A stretch of 64,000 bases of DNA from Pacificoceanicola sp049803835 (lineage in GTDB: Bacteria; Pseudomonadota; Alphaproteobacteria; Rhodobacterales; Rhodobacteraceae), in the NCBI RefSeq assembly GCF_049803835.1, contig NZ_JBNAGK010000002.1, positions 434,001 through 498,000 of the forward strand, in the 5' to 3' direction. The translations under genes were made by a program, and so were the position numbers. Positions 1-8,238 of the stretch are shown piece after piece. The stretch's first letter is position 1. Each line of letters begins with the position of its first letter. Below the pieces are notes generated by a model. The model was not told the DNA's origin and did not search any database. It saw only the letters and a list, made by a program, of their open reading frames with translations.

Positions 1-1
1 A

Positions 2-667
2 TACGGTGACGATGGCGCATATCGCGTGAAATCGGCCAAGATGCTGGCGACGGTGATGCACCTGATGAAGGGCACGCCCTTTGTCTATCAGGGGGAAGAA
101 ATCGGCATGACGAATGCCGCCTTCACCCGGATCGACCAGTTCCGTGACGTCGAGACCCTGGGCCACTATGCCGAAGAAATCGCGCGCGGCGTCAGTCCCG
201 AGGCCTTTATCGCCGGCGCCAACGCCAACGGGCGGGACAACGCGCGCACGCCGATGCAATGGACTGGTGGGACCAATGCGGGTTTTACCGACGGAACACC
301 GTGGATCGAGGTCAATCCGAACCACGGGCAGGTCAATGTGGAGGCTGACCGGGCCGATCCAAACGGTGTCTTTGCGCATTACAAAGAACTGATCGCGTTG
401 CGGAAATCCTGGCCCGCCATGGTCCACGGCACCTATCGGCCCGTCGCGGAGGAAGACGGCAGTGTCTTTGCCTACCTGCGGGAGCTAAACGGCGTTCGCC
501 TTGCGGTGGTGGCGAATTTCAAAGGCGAGGACACGCAGTTCGATGTGCCGGATGCGCTCAGGGGGTCTGGGCGCTGTCTGATATCGAACGACATCCCGAG
601 AGAGCGTCTGGACGGGCGCATCACGCTCAAGCCGTTTGAGGCGTTTGTCTTGTCAATTGGCGGCTGA
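2..667 (+). CDS. Alpha-glucosidase / oligo-1,6-glucosidase (GH13), C-terminal part
   Basis: The reading frame is open from the left edge, so the N-terminal catalytic part lies outside the window. The visible 221 residues include the GH13 segment FVYQGEEIGMTN, which follows the last catalytic aspartate in alpha-glucosidases and trehalose/sucrose hydrolases, then ARTPMQW and the C-terminal all-beta domain (RKSWPAMVHGTYRPV...VVANF) that closes GH13_23/GH13_17 enzymes. The family cleaves terminal alpha-linked glucose from disaccharides and short oligosaccharides, normally in the cytoplasm. Substrate specificity cannot be told from this fragment. In this group such genes commonly sit at the end of alpha-glucoside ABC-transporter operons; that is family knowledge, not seen here. 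Confidence 0.9.
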   Translation, partial: YGDDGAYRVKSAKMLATVMHLMKGTPFVYQGEEIGMTNAAFTRIDQFRDVETLGHYAEEIARGVSPEAFIAGANANGRDNARTPMQWTGGTNAGFTDGTPWIEVNPNHGQVNVEADRADPNGVFAHYKELIALRKSWPAMVHGTYRPVAEEDGSVFAYLRELNGVRLAVVANFKGEDTQFDVPDALRGSGRCLISNDIPRERLDGRITLKPFEAFVLSIGG

Positions 668-1310
668 CAGACCTGTGCCGACAAGCCTGAATTCAAGGAG
701 AACCGCGCCGGGCGTCCGGGAGGCACACCGTTCGTATGCCCCACGCAGGGCCTCTCACGGCTCTTGCACTGGAAGGTGCGGTCACCCTCTGACCGTTCCC
801 GCCGAACGCGCACCGCAGACGACTGTTTTTTCAAGTATCAAGCATGGCGGCCCATAACGACCTGAATAGAGCCTCGCAAACAATTGCCGATGCAACCCAT
901 CCTCAATCTCCGACTGTCCTCTCGACCAGAATGCCGCCAGCTTGGACATAATGCCGAATGTCCTTTTCCATGGTGGATCCTGGGCGGGTTCGCGCTTGCG
1001 GCAAACTTCCGAAAACCGCCCTATCTGCAGTGTTTGGAAGAATGCTGCGCTGCGGAAGCCTCAGCGCTACGATACATATCCGGACGATCAGCGAATGTTC
1101 GATTTCTGTTCCATCACAGCGAACGCGACTCCGGTCGAAGTGTTCAGGTTGCTCTTCCGGAAAGTTATTTTTTTACAGGTGCTTGCAAAGAATTCACCAA
1201 ATCAGCGCAGTCATCAGGTCCAGAGAAAAACCGGCTGAGAGAACGGATTTTGGGTCAACCGCCGTCGCGAAGGTTCTCAGCCCGTCTCGCAAACCCCTTT
1301 GAAAACACGC
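668..1310. other. Gene-poor intergenic stretch beside tRNA-Ser
   Basis: About 640 bases without a convincing gene. The longest open frame (884-1462, plus) runs straight through the tRNA-Ser gene, has no ribosome binding site and no recognisable domain. Base composition is visibly lower in GC than in neighbouring genes, with A/T runs near 820-835 and 1165-1175. The stretch faces the 3' end of the tRNA, the usual side for site-specific integration, but I see no integrase remnant and no second copy of the tRNA 3' end. Confidence 0.6.
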
Positions 1311-1332
1311 AAAAATCCGGCCGCAGCCGGAT
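1311..1332 (-). terminator. Rho-independent terminator of tRNA-Ser
   Basis: Perfect 7-bp stem ATCCGGC/GCCGGAT (1315-1332) with a 4-base loop; on the minus strand it is followed directly by five T (1311-1315). It lies 27 bases beyond the tRNA 3' CCA. Confidence 0.85.
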
Positions 1333-1358
1333 CGGGAGAACGCTTTTGCGGGGGCAAG

Positions 1359-1448
1359 TGGCGGAGGCTCAGGGATTCGAACCCTGGGGACGCTCTCACG
1401 CCCAACGGTTTTCAAGACCGCCGCAATCGACCACTCTGCCAAACCTCC
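1359..1448 (-). tRNA. tRNA-Ser (anticodon TGA)
   Basis: On the minus strand the RNA starts GGAGGTTTGGCAGAGTGG and ends with the T-arm GGTTCGAATCC and acceptor AGCCTCC. The 7-bp acceptor stem pairs GGAGGTT with AGCCTCC (one G-T), followed by discriminator G and an encoded CCA (1359-1361). The anticodon loop CTTGAAA gives anticodon TGA, reading UCA and other UCN serine codons. The length of 90 bases with a long variable arm fits the class II serine tRNA. Convergent with the alpha-glucosidase gene. Confidence 0.96.
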
Positions 1449-1464
1449 GGTCACCGGCCTGATA

Positions 1465-1499
1465 CCTGCCCGGAAATGATTCTGAAAGCGCACGGTCAA
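1465..1499 (-). promoter_or_regulatory. Candidate promoter of tRNA-Ser
   Basis: A TTGACC hexamer (1494-1499, minus strand) lies about 45 bases upstream of the mature tRNA 5' end, where a -35 box is expected. The -10 region about 17 bases further is a poor match, so the call rests mainly on the -35 and position. Confidence 0.35.
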
Positions 1500-1671
1500 G
1501 GGAAAATCCGCCGGACCCCTTGTCAGCAGGCTTTTCTTGTGAGTCGACCCTTGTTAAGGTGGCGCACAACGGGCCGGAACGTGTCCGAACAGAGGCAGTA
1601 CAGACCGGGGCACGCGTCAACGATCCCGGCCAACACGCGGCACCCCCGCGGACAAAGGCGAGAGGCACGAC

Positions 1672-2625
1672 ATGAGCAGGTGGACCTTGGCACTCCGCAG
1701 CAGGATGCTGCGCAACTCGGTGCTTATCCTTGGATTTTTCGCACTCTCCGCTTGCGAGGAAGGGCAGATGCCGGGCTTCCTGCAGGCCAAATCCGGCGGT
1801 GCCGAGGGCGAGGTGACCCGTGCCGCCTCCGGGATGGCCGCGGGCGAGACCATCGAACGCGACATCGAGGCGCCGGAGATCTTCTCCGCCAAGGAAGCCG
1901 GTCTCTGGGACGGCCGCCCCTCGCTCGGCGGGGTCTGGGTGGCGCATCCGGACGTCAAGGAACCGGGCCGCGTGATCATTCGCAACGAAACCAACGGCAA
2001 GTTCGTGATCGGTGCCCTGTTCCGGCGCGAACGCCAGTCGCCCGGGCCGCGCCTGCAGGTGTCGTCCGACGCCGCCGCCGCGCTCGAGATGCTGGCCGGG
2101 CAGCCGAACAACCTCAACGTGGTGGCCCTGCAACGCGAGGAAATCACGCCGGAACCGGAAGCCACGCCGCTGACCGAACAGGTGGCGGACGGCCCGATCC
2201 CCGCCGCGCCGCAAGTCGCGGAAGGCACCCTCGATCCGGCGCCGCTTGGCGTCGGGGGCGATCCGGTTGTCTCTGGCGCGGCTGCCGCCATCGAGACCGC
2301 CGCTCTGGCTCCGGCGAAACCCGCCGCAACACCCCCCACCGCGCCGAAACCGGCTGCCGCGGCCGCACCCGCGCCGAAGAAACCCTCGGCGCTGAGCAAG
2401 CCCTACATCCAGATCGGCATCTTCTCGGTCGAGCAGAACGCCAACAATACCGCCACGGCCATGCGCCAGGACGGCATGGTTCCGACGGTGAAGAAGCAGA
2501 ATTCCAACGGCAAGGTCTTCTGGCGTGTCATCGTCGGCCCGGCGCAGACAAAGGAAGAGCTGTCGGCGCTGCTGACCAAGATCAAGGGCACCGGCTTCAC
2601 CGATGCTTACGCCGTGTCGAACTGA
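1672..2625 (+). CDS. SPOR-domain lipoprotein
   Basis: 317 residues. The N-terminus has a hydrophobic segment ending in the lipobox LSAC (Cys28), so the protein is probably a lipoprotein. A low-complexity Ala/Pro region (about 180-240) links to a C-terminal SPOR domain (about 242-317, beginning KPYIQIGIFSVEQNA). SPOR domains bind denuded peptidoglycan glycan strands at the division septum. An AGAGG ribosome binding site precedes the ATG at 1672; an internal ATG at residue 12 is possible. It lies directly before the D-Ala-D-Ala carboxypeptidase gene, an order I know from related Rhodobacteraceae and consistent with a role in cell-wall remodelling. A strong terminator follows. Confidence 0.9.
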   Translation: MSRWTLALRSRMLRNSVLILGFFALSACEEGQMPGFLQAKSGGAEGEVTRAASGMAAGETIERDIEAPEIFSAKEAGLWDGRPSLGGVWVAHPDVKEPGRVIIRNETNGKFVIGALFRRERQSPGPRLQVSSDAAAALEMLAGQPNNLNVVALQREEITPEPEATPLTEQVADGPIPAAPQVAEGTLDPAPLGVGGDPVVSGAAAAIETAALAPAKPAATPPTAPKPAAAAAPAPKKPSALSKPYIQIGIFSVEQNANNTATAMRQDGMVPTVKKQNSNGKVFWRVIVGPAQTKEELSALLTKIKGTGFTDAYAVSN

Positions 2626-2653
2626 GGCAGTCTGCCCGTGTGATCGCTCTTGT

Positions 2654-2683
2654 CCCCGCACCCATGGTGCGGGGATTTTCGTT
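2654..2683 (+). terminator. Rho-independent terminator after the SPOR gene
   Basis: Perfect 9-bp GC-rich stem CCCCGCACC/GGTGCGGGG (2654-2662 and 2666-2674) with a 3-base loop, followed by ATTTTCGTTT. It lies 28 bases after the stop codon and separates the SPOR gene from dacC. Confidence 0.9.
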
Positions 2684-2839
2684 TGGCGGATCGCCGGATC
2701 GCGCTTGTCACCGGTTTCCCGGACACGAAGCCGGGATCGCCGCCGACAACGGGCGATCCTTCGCCGACACCGGCGTGACACCTCCCGGACAATGGGTCAT
2801 AAATGACGTGACTCGATCTTTCTCCAGAGGAGCAGACCC

Positions 2840-4039
2840 ATGACCGCCCTCCCCCGCCCCTTCCAGAAAGCCCTTCCCCGCATCCTCATGACCGCCGCGA
2901 CGGCGCTGGCGCTCATCGCCACGCAGGCCTCTGCCTTCGACACCCGCGCCAAGGCGGCCTTCGTCATGGACCAGACCACAGGCACCGTCCTGATGGCCAA
3001 GCGTGCCGACGAGGCGCTGCCGCCGGCGTCCATGTCGAAGCTGATGACGCTCTACCTCGCCTTCGAGGCGGTCCGCGACGGGCGACTCGGCCTCAAGGAG
3101 GAGTTGCGCGTCTCGCAGCACGCCATGGACTACGGCGGCTCTACCCTGTTCCTCAAGGCGGGCGAGCGTGTCGCGGTCGAGGACCTGCTGCTCGGCATCA
3201 TCGTGCTCTCGGGCAACGACGCCTGTGTCGTCCTCGCCGAGGCGCTCTCCCCGGATGGCACCGAGGCCGGCTTCGCCCGGCTGATGACGCAGCGCGCGCA
3301 GCAGCTCGGCATGACCTCTTCGACCTTCAAGAACTCCAACGGCTGGCCCGCCGACGGCCACGTCATGTCGGTGCGCGATCTCGTCCTGCTGGCCCGCCGC
3401 ATCATCGAGGACTTTCCCGAATTCTACCCGATGTTCGCGCAGGAGGAGTTCCTCTTCGACCAGAACGAAAGCCAGAACCGCTACAACCGGAACCCGCTGC
3501 TTGGGCTCGGGATCGGGGCGGACGGGCTCAAGACCGGCCACACGCAGGAAGCGGGCTATGGCCTCGTCGGCAGCGCCAAGCAGGGCGAGCGGCGGGTGAT
3601 CTTCGCCATCACCGGCCTCGACAGCGCCAAGGCCCGGGCCGAGGAATCCGAGAGCATCGTCAACTGGGCTTTCCGCCAGTTCGCCGAGCAGACCATCGTG
3701 AAGAAGGACACCGAGATCGCCCGGGCCGACGTCTGGTTGGGCGCGCAGACCGATGTCGCGCTGGTCGCCGACAAGGACCTGACCCTGCTCCTGCCGCGCG
3801 CGACGCCGGGTGGCCTTAAGGCGGAAGTGGTCTATACCGGCCCGGTCGAGGCACCGATCCAGAAGGGCCAGCAACTGGCCGAGCTGGTCATCGCGCCGGA
3901 AGGCCTGCCGGAAACCCGCGTGCCGCTCTTCGCCGCCGATGCGGTCGAATCCGGCGGCTTCATGGACCGCATAATGACGGTGAGCAAACATGTGATCGCC
4001 CGCCTTCAGGGTTCCGAACAGTCACAGGACAGCATGTGA
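2840..4039 (+). CDS. dacC: D-alanyl-D-alanine carboxypeptidase (PBP5/6 family)
   Basis: 399 residues. The enzyme removes the terminal D-Ala from peptidoglycan pentapeptides in the periplasm. All three penicillin-binding motifs are present: SMSK (64-67, nucleophile Ser64), SGN (124-126) and KTG (231-233). A signal peptide precedes residue 33 (ALALIATQASA-F). The C-terminal part matches the PBP5 beta-rich domain, and a weakly amphipathic end (MDRIMTVSKHVIARL) could tether it to the membrane. A CAGAGGAG ribosome binding site supports the start. The stop codon overlaps the GTG start of tmk by four bases, so the two are translationally coupled. Confidence 0.97.
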   Translation: MTALPRPFQKALPRILMTAATALALIATQASAFDTRAKAAFVMDQTTGTVLMAKRADEALPPASMSKLMTLYLAFEAVRDGRLGLKEELRVSQHAMDYGGSTLFLKAGERVAVEDLLLGIIVLSGNDACVVLAEALSPDGTEAGFARLMTQRAQQLGMTSSTFKNSNGWPADGHVMSVRDLVLLARRIIEDFPEFYPMFAQEEFLFDQNESQNRYNRNPLLGLGIGADGLKTGHTQEAGYGLVGSAKQGERRVIFAITGLDSAKARAEESESIVNWAFRQFAEQTIVKKDTEIARADVWLGAQTDVALVADKDLTLLLPRATPGGLKAEVVYTGPVEAPIQKGQQLAELVIAPEGLPETRVPLFAADAVESGGFMDRIMTVSKHVIARLQGSEQSQDSM

Positions 4040-4652
4040 ACAGACGCGGCCTCTTTGTCAGCTTCGAGGGCATCGACGGGTCGGGCAAATCCACCCAGAC
4101 CCGCGCGCTTGCCGACTATCTCGAAAACACCGGCCGCGAGGTCGTCCTGACCCGGGAGCCCGGCGGCAGTCCGGGGGCCGAGGAAATCCGCGCATTGGTG
4201 CTGCAGGGCGAGCCGGACCGCTGGTCCGCCGAAACCGAACTGCTGCTGTTCACCGCCGCCCGGCGTGACCATCTGGAACGGGTGATCTGGCCCGCGCTGG
4301 ACCGGGGCGCGGTGGTGATCTGTGACCGCTTCGCCGATTCCACCCGCATGTACCAGGGTCGCTCCGGCCTGCGCCGCAAGGTCGACGCCTTGCATGACCT
4401 GATGATCGGGGTCGAGCCGGACCTGACCATCCTGATCGACATGGACGCCCGCGAGGCCCTGTCGCGGGCCAAGTCGCGGGCCACGGCGGAAGAACGCTTC
4501 GAGGACTTCGGCCTCCAGTTGCAGGAACGCATGCGCACCGGCTTCCTCGCGCTGGCGCAGGTCCATGGCAACCGCATCCGGGTGGTCGACGGCAGCCGCG
4601 CCACGGCGACTGTCACCGCCGAGATCCGTGACATCGTCGAAGCCCGTCTGGC

Positions 4653-4656
<4 letters not shown>
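4036..4656 (+). CDS. tmk: Thymidylate kinase
   Basis: 206 residues, the usual length. Phosphorylates dTMP to dTDP in the cytoplasm. Visible motifs: P-loop GIDGSGKST (12-20), the TREPGG segment and DRFADSTRMYQG, the conserved DR(Y/F)xxS..YQG signature of the family. The start is a GTG that overlaps the dacC stop (GTGA); no in-frame ATG lies at a sensible position. It ends in an ATGA overlap with holB. The coupling of tmk and holB is widespread in bacteria and joins dTTP supply to a replication clamp-loader gene. Confidence 0.97.
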
Positions 4657-5774
<1,118 letters not shown>

Positions 5775-5780
5775 GCCTCG

Positions 5781-5862
5781 GGCGGGGAAAATTTTGCCGG
5801 AACAAAATTTTCGGACGGGGCTCTGCCCCGGATCCCCGGAGGCATTTGGAAAGAGAAAAAGC
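5781..5862. repeat. Dispersed intergenic palindrome/A-tail element, copy 1
   Basis: Contains a perfect 10-bp inverted repeat GAAAATTTTG/CAAAATTTTC (5787-5796 and 5803-5812), then GGGGCTCTGCCCC (5817-5829), a short GC palindrome and the tail GCATTTGGAAAGAGAAAAAG. The same order of a GGGGC-GCCCC palindrome followed by an ATTT..AAAGA-purine tail recurs at 11436-11570, 19262-19376 and 40613-40712. The hairpins may also end holB transcription. Confidence 0.6.
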
Positions 5863-6083
5863 GAGGAACGACGCGACGCTCCCGGTTTGTTAACCGTGAT
5901 TTTGCGCTTGCCGGGACACTTCGGGGCATTTTGGCGCCGCGGCGGCTTTCAGAGCCGGGAATATGTACGAAAATCGGATAGAATCGTACCAAACTTTGCG
6001 GTTTGCCCGGGTCAGGGGCGGCGGCGGTTCCGGCAGCCTTGTGGTTATTCTGGATCCGAGCCGCAAGATATTGTTGGTACGGA

Positions 6084-6118
6084 GCACCGCGCGGTCCGGT
6101 AAGAGGACCGCACGGTGC
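6084..6118 (-). terminator. Hairpin downstream of mrp (probable terminator)
   Basis: 14-bp stem with one mismatch (6084-6097 with 6105-6118, arms GCACCGCGCGGTCC and GGACCGCACGGTGC) and a 7-base loop, eight bases beyond the mrp stop. No T-run follows, so it may act with Rho or protect the 3' end. Confidence 0.5.
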
Positions 6119-6126
6119 GTTGACGA

Positions 6127-7188
6127 TCAGACGATGCCGCCCCGGATCAGCCGGTCCGCAAGCTGCGCATAGGCCTGCGCCATCGGCCCATCGCCCAGCG
6201 CCACGGGTGTGCCGTCGTCACCGCCGAGGCGAGTGTCGAGGTCGATGGGCAATTGCGCAAGCAGCGGCACCCCGAGCTTTTCCGCCTCCTTCGCAACGCC
6301 GCCGTGGCCGAAGATATGGCTGTCCTTGCCGCAATGCGGGCAGGTGAAGACGGCCATGTTCTCGATCAGCCCGAGGACCGGGGTTTTCAGGGTCTGGAAG
6401 GCGTCAAGCGCCTTGCGACTGTCCAGAAGCGCCACATCCTGCGGTGTGCTCACCACGATGGCGCCGTCCACCGCGCTTTTCTGGCAGAGCGACATCTGCA
6501 CGTCGCCGGTGCCCGGTGGCAGGTCGACGATGAGCACATCCTGTGTGCCCCAGTCCACTTGCATCAACAGCTGCTGCAATGCGCCCATCAACATCGGGCC
6601 GCGCCAGATCACCGCCTTTTCTTCCGCCAGCATCGAGCCGATGGACATGACGGTGACGCCGTGGGCTGTGAGCGGCGTGATGGTCTTGCCGTCTGGGCTG
6701 GCGGGTTTGCCGGTGAGGCCGAACATGCGGGGCTGCGACGGGCCATGGATGTCGGCGTCGAGCAGACCGACGCGCTTGCCCGCACGGGCGAGCGCCACGG
6801 CGAGGTTGGATGAGACGGTGGATTTGCCGACGCCGCCCTTGCCGGAGCCAACGGCGATCAGGGTCTTCACTCCCGGCGGACGCATCGGGCCTTCCTGCGC
6901 CTTGGCATGACCGCCGATCTTCAGAGACGGCGCGGGCTTCGCTTCGGGCGCCGTCAGCACGGCATGCGCCTCGGTGACGCCTTCGACGCGGGAAACCACC
7001 TCCTCGGCCGCCTTCCTCAGCGGCTCCATCAGGCGGGCCAACTCCGCAGACGGCGCTTCGATCACAAAGCGCACCGCCCCGGAGTCAGCCCTCAAGGCTC
7101 GAATCATGTCGCGGGAAATCAGGTTTCCGCCGTCCGGAAGCTCAAGTTTCTCCAATGCGGCCCGTGCCGCCTGCAAGACGTCTGTCAT
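6127..7188 (-). CDS. mrp: Mrp/ApbC-type Fe-S cluster carrier ATPase
   Basis: 353 residues from the ATG at 7188, chosen because a strong GGGAGGAA ribosome binding site lies just upstream; a frame extension to 7245 exists but has no such site. The N-terminal 85 residues form the MIP18/DUF59-like domain. The deviant Walker A GSGKGGVGKST (114-124) marks the MinD/ParA fold and CPHC (283-286) supplies the bridging Fe-S ligands. Mrp proteins assemble and deliver 4Fe-4S clusters to apoproteins in the cytoplasm. Transcribed away from ccaF1, with the 220 bases between them holding both promoters. Confidence 0.95.
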   Translation of the reverse strand: MTDVLQAARAALEKLELPDGGNLISRDMIRALRADSGAVRFVIEAPSAELARLMEPLRKAAEEVVSRVEGVTEAHAVLTAPEAKPAPSLKIGGHAKAQEGPMRPPGVKTLIAVGSGKGGVGKSTVSSNLAVALARAGKRVGLLDADIHGPSQPRMFGLTGKPASPDGKTITPLTAHGVTVMSIGSMLAEEKAVIWRGPMLMGALQQLLMQVDWGTQDVLIVDLPPGTGDVQMSLCQKSAVDGAIVVSTPQDVALLDSRKALDAFQTLKTPVLGLIENMAVFTCPHCGKDSHIFGHGGVAKEAEKLGVPLLAQLPIDLDTRLGGDDGTPVALGDGPMAQAYAQLADRLIRGGIV

Positions 7189-7337
7189 TGTCCCGTTCCT
7201 CCCTGTCAGGCTGGTGTCAGGATAACCCGCGGTCAACTCAACCATAACCCGATATCTGCTTAAAAATCATGCTTAACACGGACTTAAGCGATGCGTTCCA
7301 TGCATTTGCTGCATAGCGGCATTGCCGTTCCGGCGGA

Positions 7338-7366
7338 TTGTGCAGGTGCAGCATTTGCTCCATCTT
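7338..7366 (+). promoter_or_regulatory. Candidate RpoH-type promoter of ccaF1
   Basis: TTG at 7338-7340 and CCATCTT at 7360-7366 are separated by 19 bases, resembling the heat-shock sigma factor arrangement (CTTG..., CCCCAT-T). The predicted start would leave a leader of about 35 bases before the ATG at 7409. In R. sphaeroides the homologous locus is driven by RpoHI/RpoHII; here the match is by eye only. Confidence 0.3.
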
Positions 7367-7408
7367 TAGCGCAACCAGACACAAACACCGCCACGAGGCA
7401 ATATCAAC

Positions 7409-7624
7409 ATGGCATACGCATCCGACGTTACCCGCGCACCGTCCGCTCTTGGTTCACTCCTGTCGACCCTGACCGTCGATATCCGCGCCCGGCTCGCCCG
7501 CCGCAAGGTTTTCAACACCACGTACCGCGAACTGGCGTCCCTGAGCGATCGTGAACTGAGCGATCTGGGGCTGAACCGGACCATGGTCCGCCGCGTCGCC
7601 TACCAGGCCGCATACGAGATGTAA
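7409..7624 (+). CDS. ccaF1: DUF1127 small basic protein, CcaF1-like
   Basis: 71 residues. The C-terminal half (TYRELASLSDRELSDLGLNRTMVRRVAYQAAYEM) is a clear DUF1127/YjiS-like domain; the N-terminal half is a short amphipathic stretch rich in Ala, Ser and Arg (IRARLARRKVF). A GAGG ribosome binding site lies ten bases before the ATG. It is followed within seven bases by the hairpin array. In R. sphaeroides the gene RSP_6037, of the same family and same length as I recall, precedes the CcsR1-4 RNAs and its product CcaF1 is reported to bind RNA and affect CcsR processing. Orthology here rests on domain, length and position. Confidence 0.9.
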   Translation: MAYASDVTRAPSALGSLLSTLTVDIRARLARRKVFNTTYRELASLSDRELSDLGLNRTMVRRVAYQAAYEM

Positions 7625-7630
7625 GAATTC

Positions 7631-7707
7631 CGCCGGGGTCTCTCCTCCTCCCTGACCCCTCCGGAACAATCGCGGTGATCCCTCTCCTCCTCCCTGGGAT
7701 CATCGCG
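7631..7707 (+). ncRNA. CcsR-like small RNA, unit A
   Basis: Two hairpins six bases apart. Hairpin 1: stem GGGGTC/GACCCC (7635-7640, 7654-7659) extended by imperfect pairs, loop 7641-7653. Hairpin 2: 12-bp stem (7671-7682 with 7696-7707, one G-T), loop 7683-7695. It begins seven bases after the ccaF1 stop, so it must be released from the ccaF1 transcript by cleavage unless it has a promoter inside the gene. Confidence 0.85.
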
Positions 7708-7733
7708 CTCCAAACGGGGCTCTGCCCCAACCA

Positions 7734-7813
7734 GATGACGGCCCTCTCTCCTCCTCCCTGAGGGTTCTCATCCCGGCGACAGCTTCCTCTCCTCCTCCTT
7801 GGGAGCTGTCGCC
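7734..7813 (+). ncRNA. CcsR-like small RNA, unit B
   Basis: Hairpin 3: imperfect 13-position stem (7734-7746 with 7760-7772; outer GATGA/TCATC and inner CCCTC/GAGGG pair), loop 7747-7759. Hairpin 4: 13-bp stem with one G-T (7775-7787 with 7801-7813), loop 7788-7800; this loop is the only variant, ending CTT instead of CCT. The spacer before the unit holds GGGGCTCTGCCCC and ACCAGAT. Confidence 0.85.
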
Positions 7814-7842
7814 ACGAGTTTCCGGTCCTCTTGGGCCAAGGC

Positions 7843-7921
7843 ATGTCGGGCTTCCTCTCCTCCTCCCTGGGAGCCCACATCACAGCGGCGGCTTCCTCTC
7901 CTCCTCCCTGGGAGCCGCCGC
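7843..7921 (+). ncRNA. CcsR-like small RNA, unit C
   Basis: Hairpin 5: stem 7843-7855 with 7869-7880, one unpaired base, loop 7856-7868. Hairpin 6: 12-bp stem with one G-T (arms GCGGCGGCTTCC at 7885-7896 and GGGAGCCGCCGC at 7910-7921), loop 7897-7909. All 37 bases of hairpin 6 are identical to hairpin 10 in unit E. Confidence 0.85.
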
Positions 7922-7957
7922 GAACCAGATCAGGGCCACAAAGAGCCCAAACGTGAT

Positions 7958-8038
7958 TGACGCCGGATCTTCTCCTCCTCCCTGGATCCGGGTCATGTCA
8001 GCGGCAGAGCCCTCTCCTCCTCCCTGGGTGACTGCCGC
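7958..8038 (+). ncRNA. CcsR-like small RNA, unit D
   Basis: Hairpin 7: stem around CGGATC/GATCCGG (7958-7970 with 7984-7995) with a small internal mismatch, loop 7971-7983. Hairpin 8: stem 8001-8012 with 8026-8038 (arms GCGGCAGAGCCC and GGGTGACTGCCGC), loop 8013-8025. The spacer before it (36 bases) is the longest in the array and again contains ACCAGAT. Confidence 0.85.
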
Positions 8039-8063
8039 ACCCTTACGGACTTCCGGGTCCAGA

Positions 8064-8142
8064 CATGTGGGCGCTCTCTCCTCCTCCCTGAGTGCCAGCA
8101 TGACAGCGGCGGCTTCCTCTCCTCCTCCCTGGGAGCCGCCGC
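8064..8142 (+). ncRNA. CcsR-like small RNA, unit E
   Basis: Hairpin 9: stem 8064-8076 with 8090-8102 (arms CATGTGGGCGCTC and GAGTGCCAGCATG, internal mismatches), loop 8077-8089. Hairpin 10: 12-bp stem 8106-8117 with 8131-8142, loop 8118-8130, identical in all 37 bases to hairpin 6. Hairpin 9 also resembles hairpin 5 in its outer stem, so unit E looks like a duplicate of unit C. Confidence 0.85.
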
Positions 8143-8155
8143 ACCAGATACGGAT

Positions 8156-8238
8156 CGGGGCCCCTCTCCTCCTCCCTGGGGTGCCCGTGCATGGAACGGC
8201 GGCGCTCTCTCCTCCTCCCTGAGCGTCGCCGTTTTCTT
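8156..8238 (+). ncRNA. CcsR-like small RNA, unit F (terminal unit)
   Basis: Hairpin 11: inner stem CCCC/GGGG (8161-8164, 8178-8181) extended by an imperfect GGG/CCC pairing, loop 8165-8177. Hairpin 12: 12-bp stem ACGGCGGCGCTC/GAGCGTCGCCGT (8196-8207, 8221-8232), loop 8208-8220, followed by a T-rich tail. Confidence 0.85.

Larger units (their letters stand above)
5775..6126. other. Intergenic space between convergent holB and mrp
   Basis: About 350 bases with no supported gene. It contains a copy of the dispersed palindrome/A-tail element (5781-5862) next to holB and the hairpin of mrp (6084-6118). The middle part (5863-6083) shows nothing I can assign; open frames there lack ribosome binding sites and family features. 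Confidence 0.6.

Noticed and set aside
884..1462. 192-residue open frame
   Set aside because: Runs through the tRNA-Ser gene and its terminator; no domain, no ribosome binding site.
1299..2843. 514-residue plus and 461-residue minus frames
   Set aside because: Shadows of the SPOR lipoprotein gene; composition is Arg/Gly-rich without family features.
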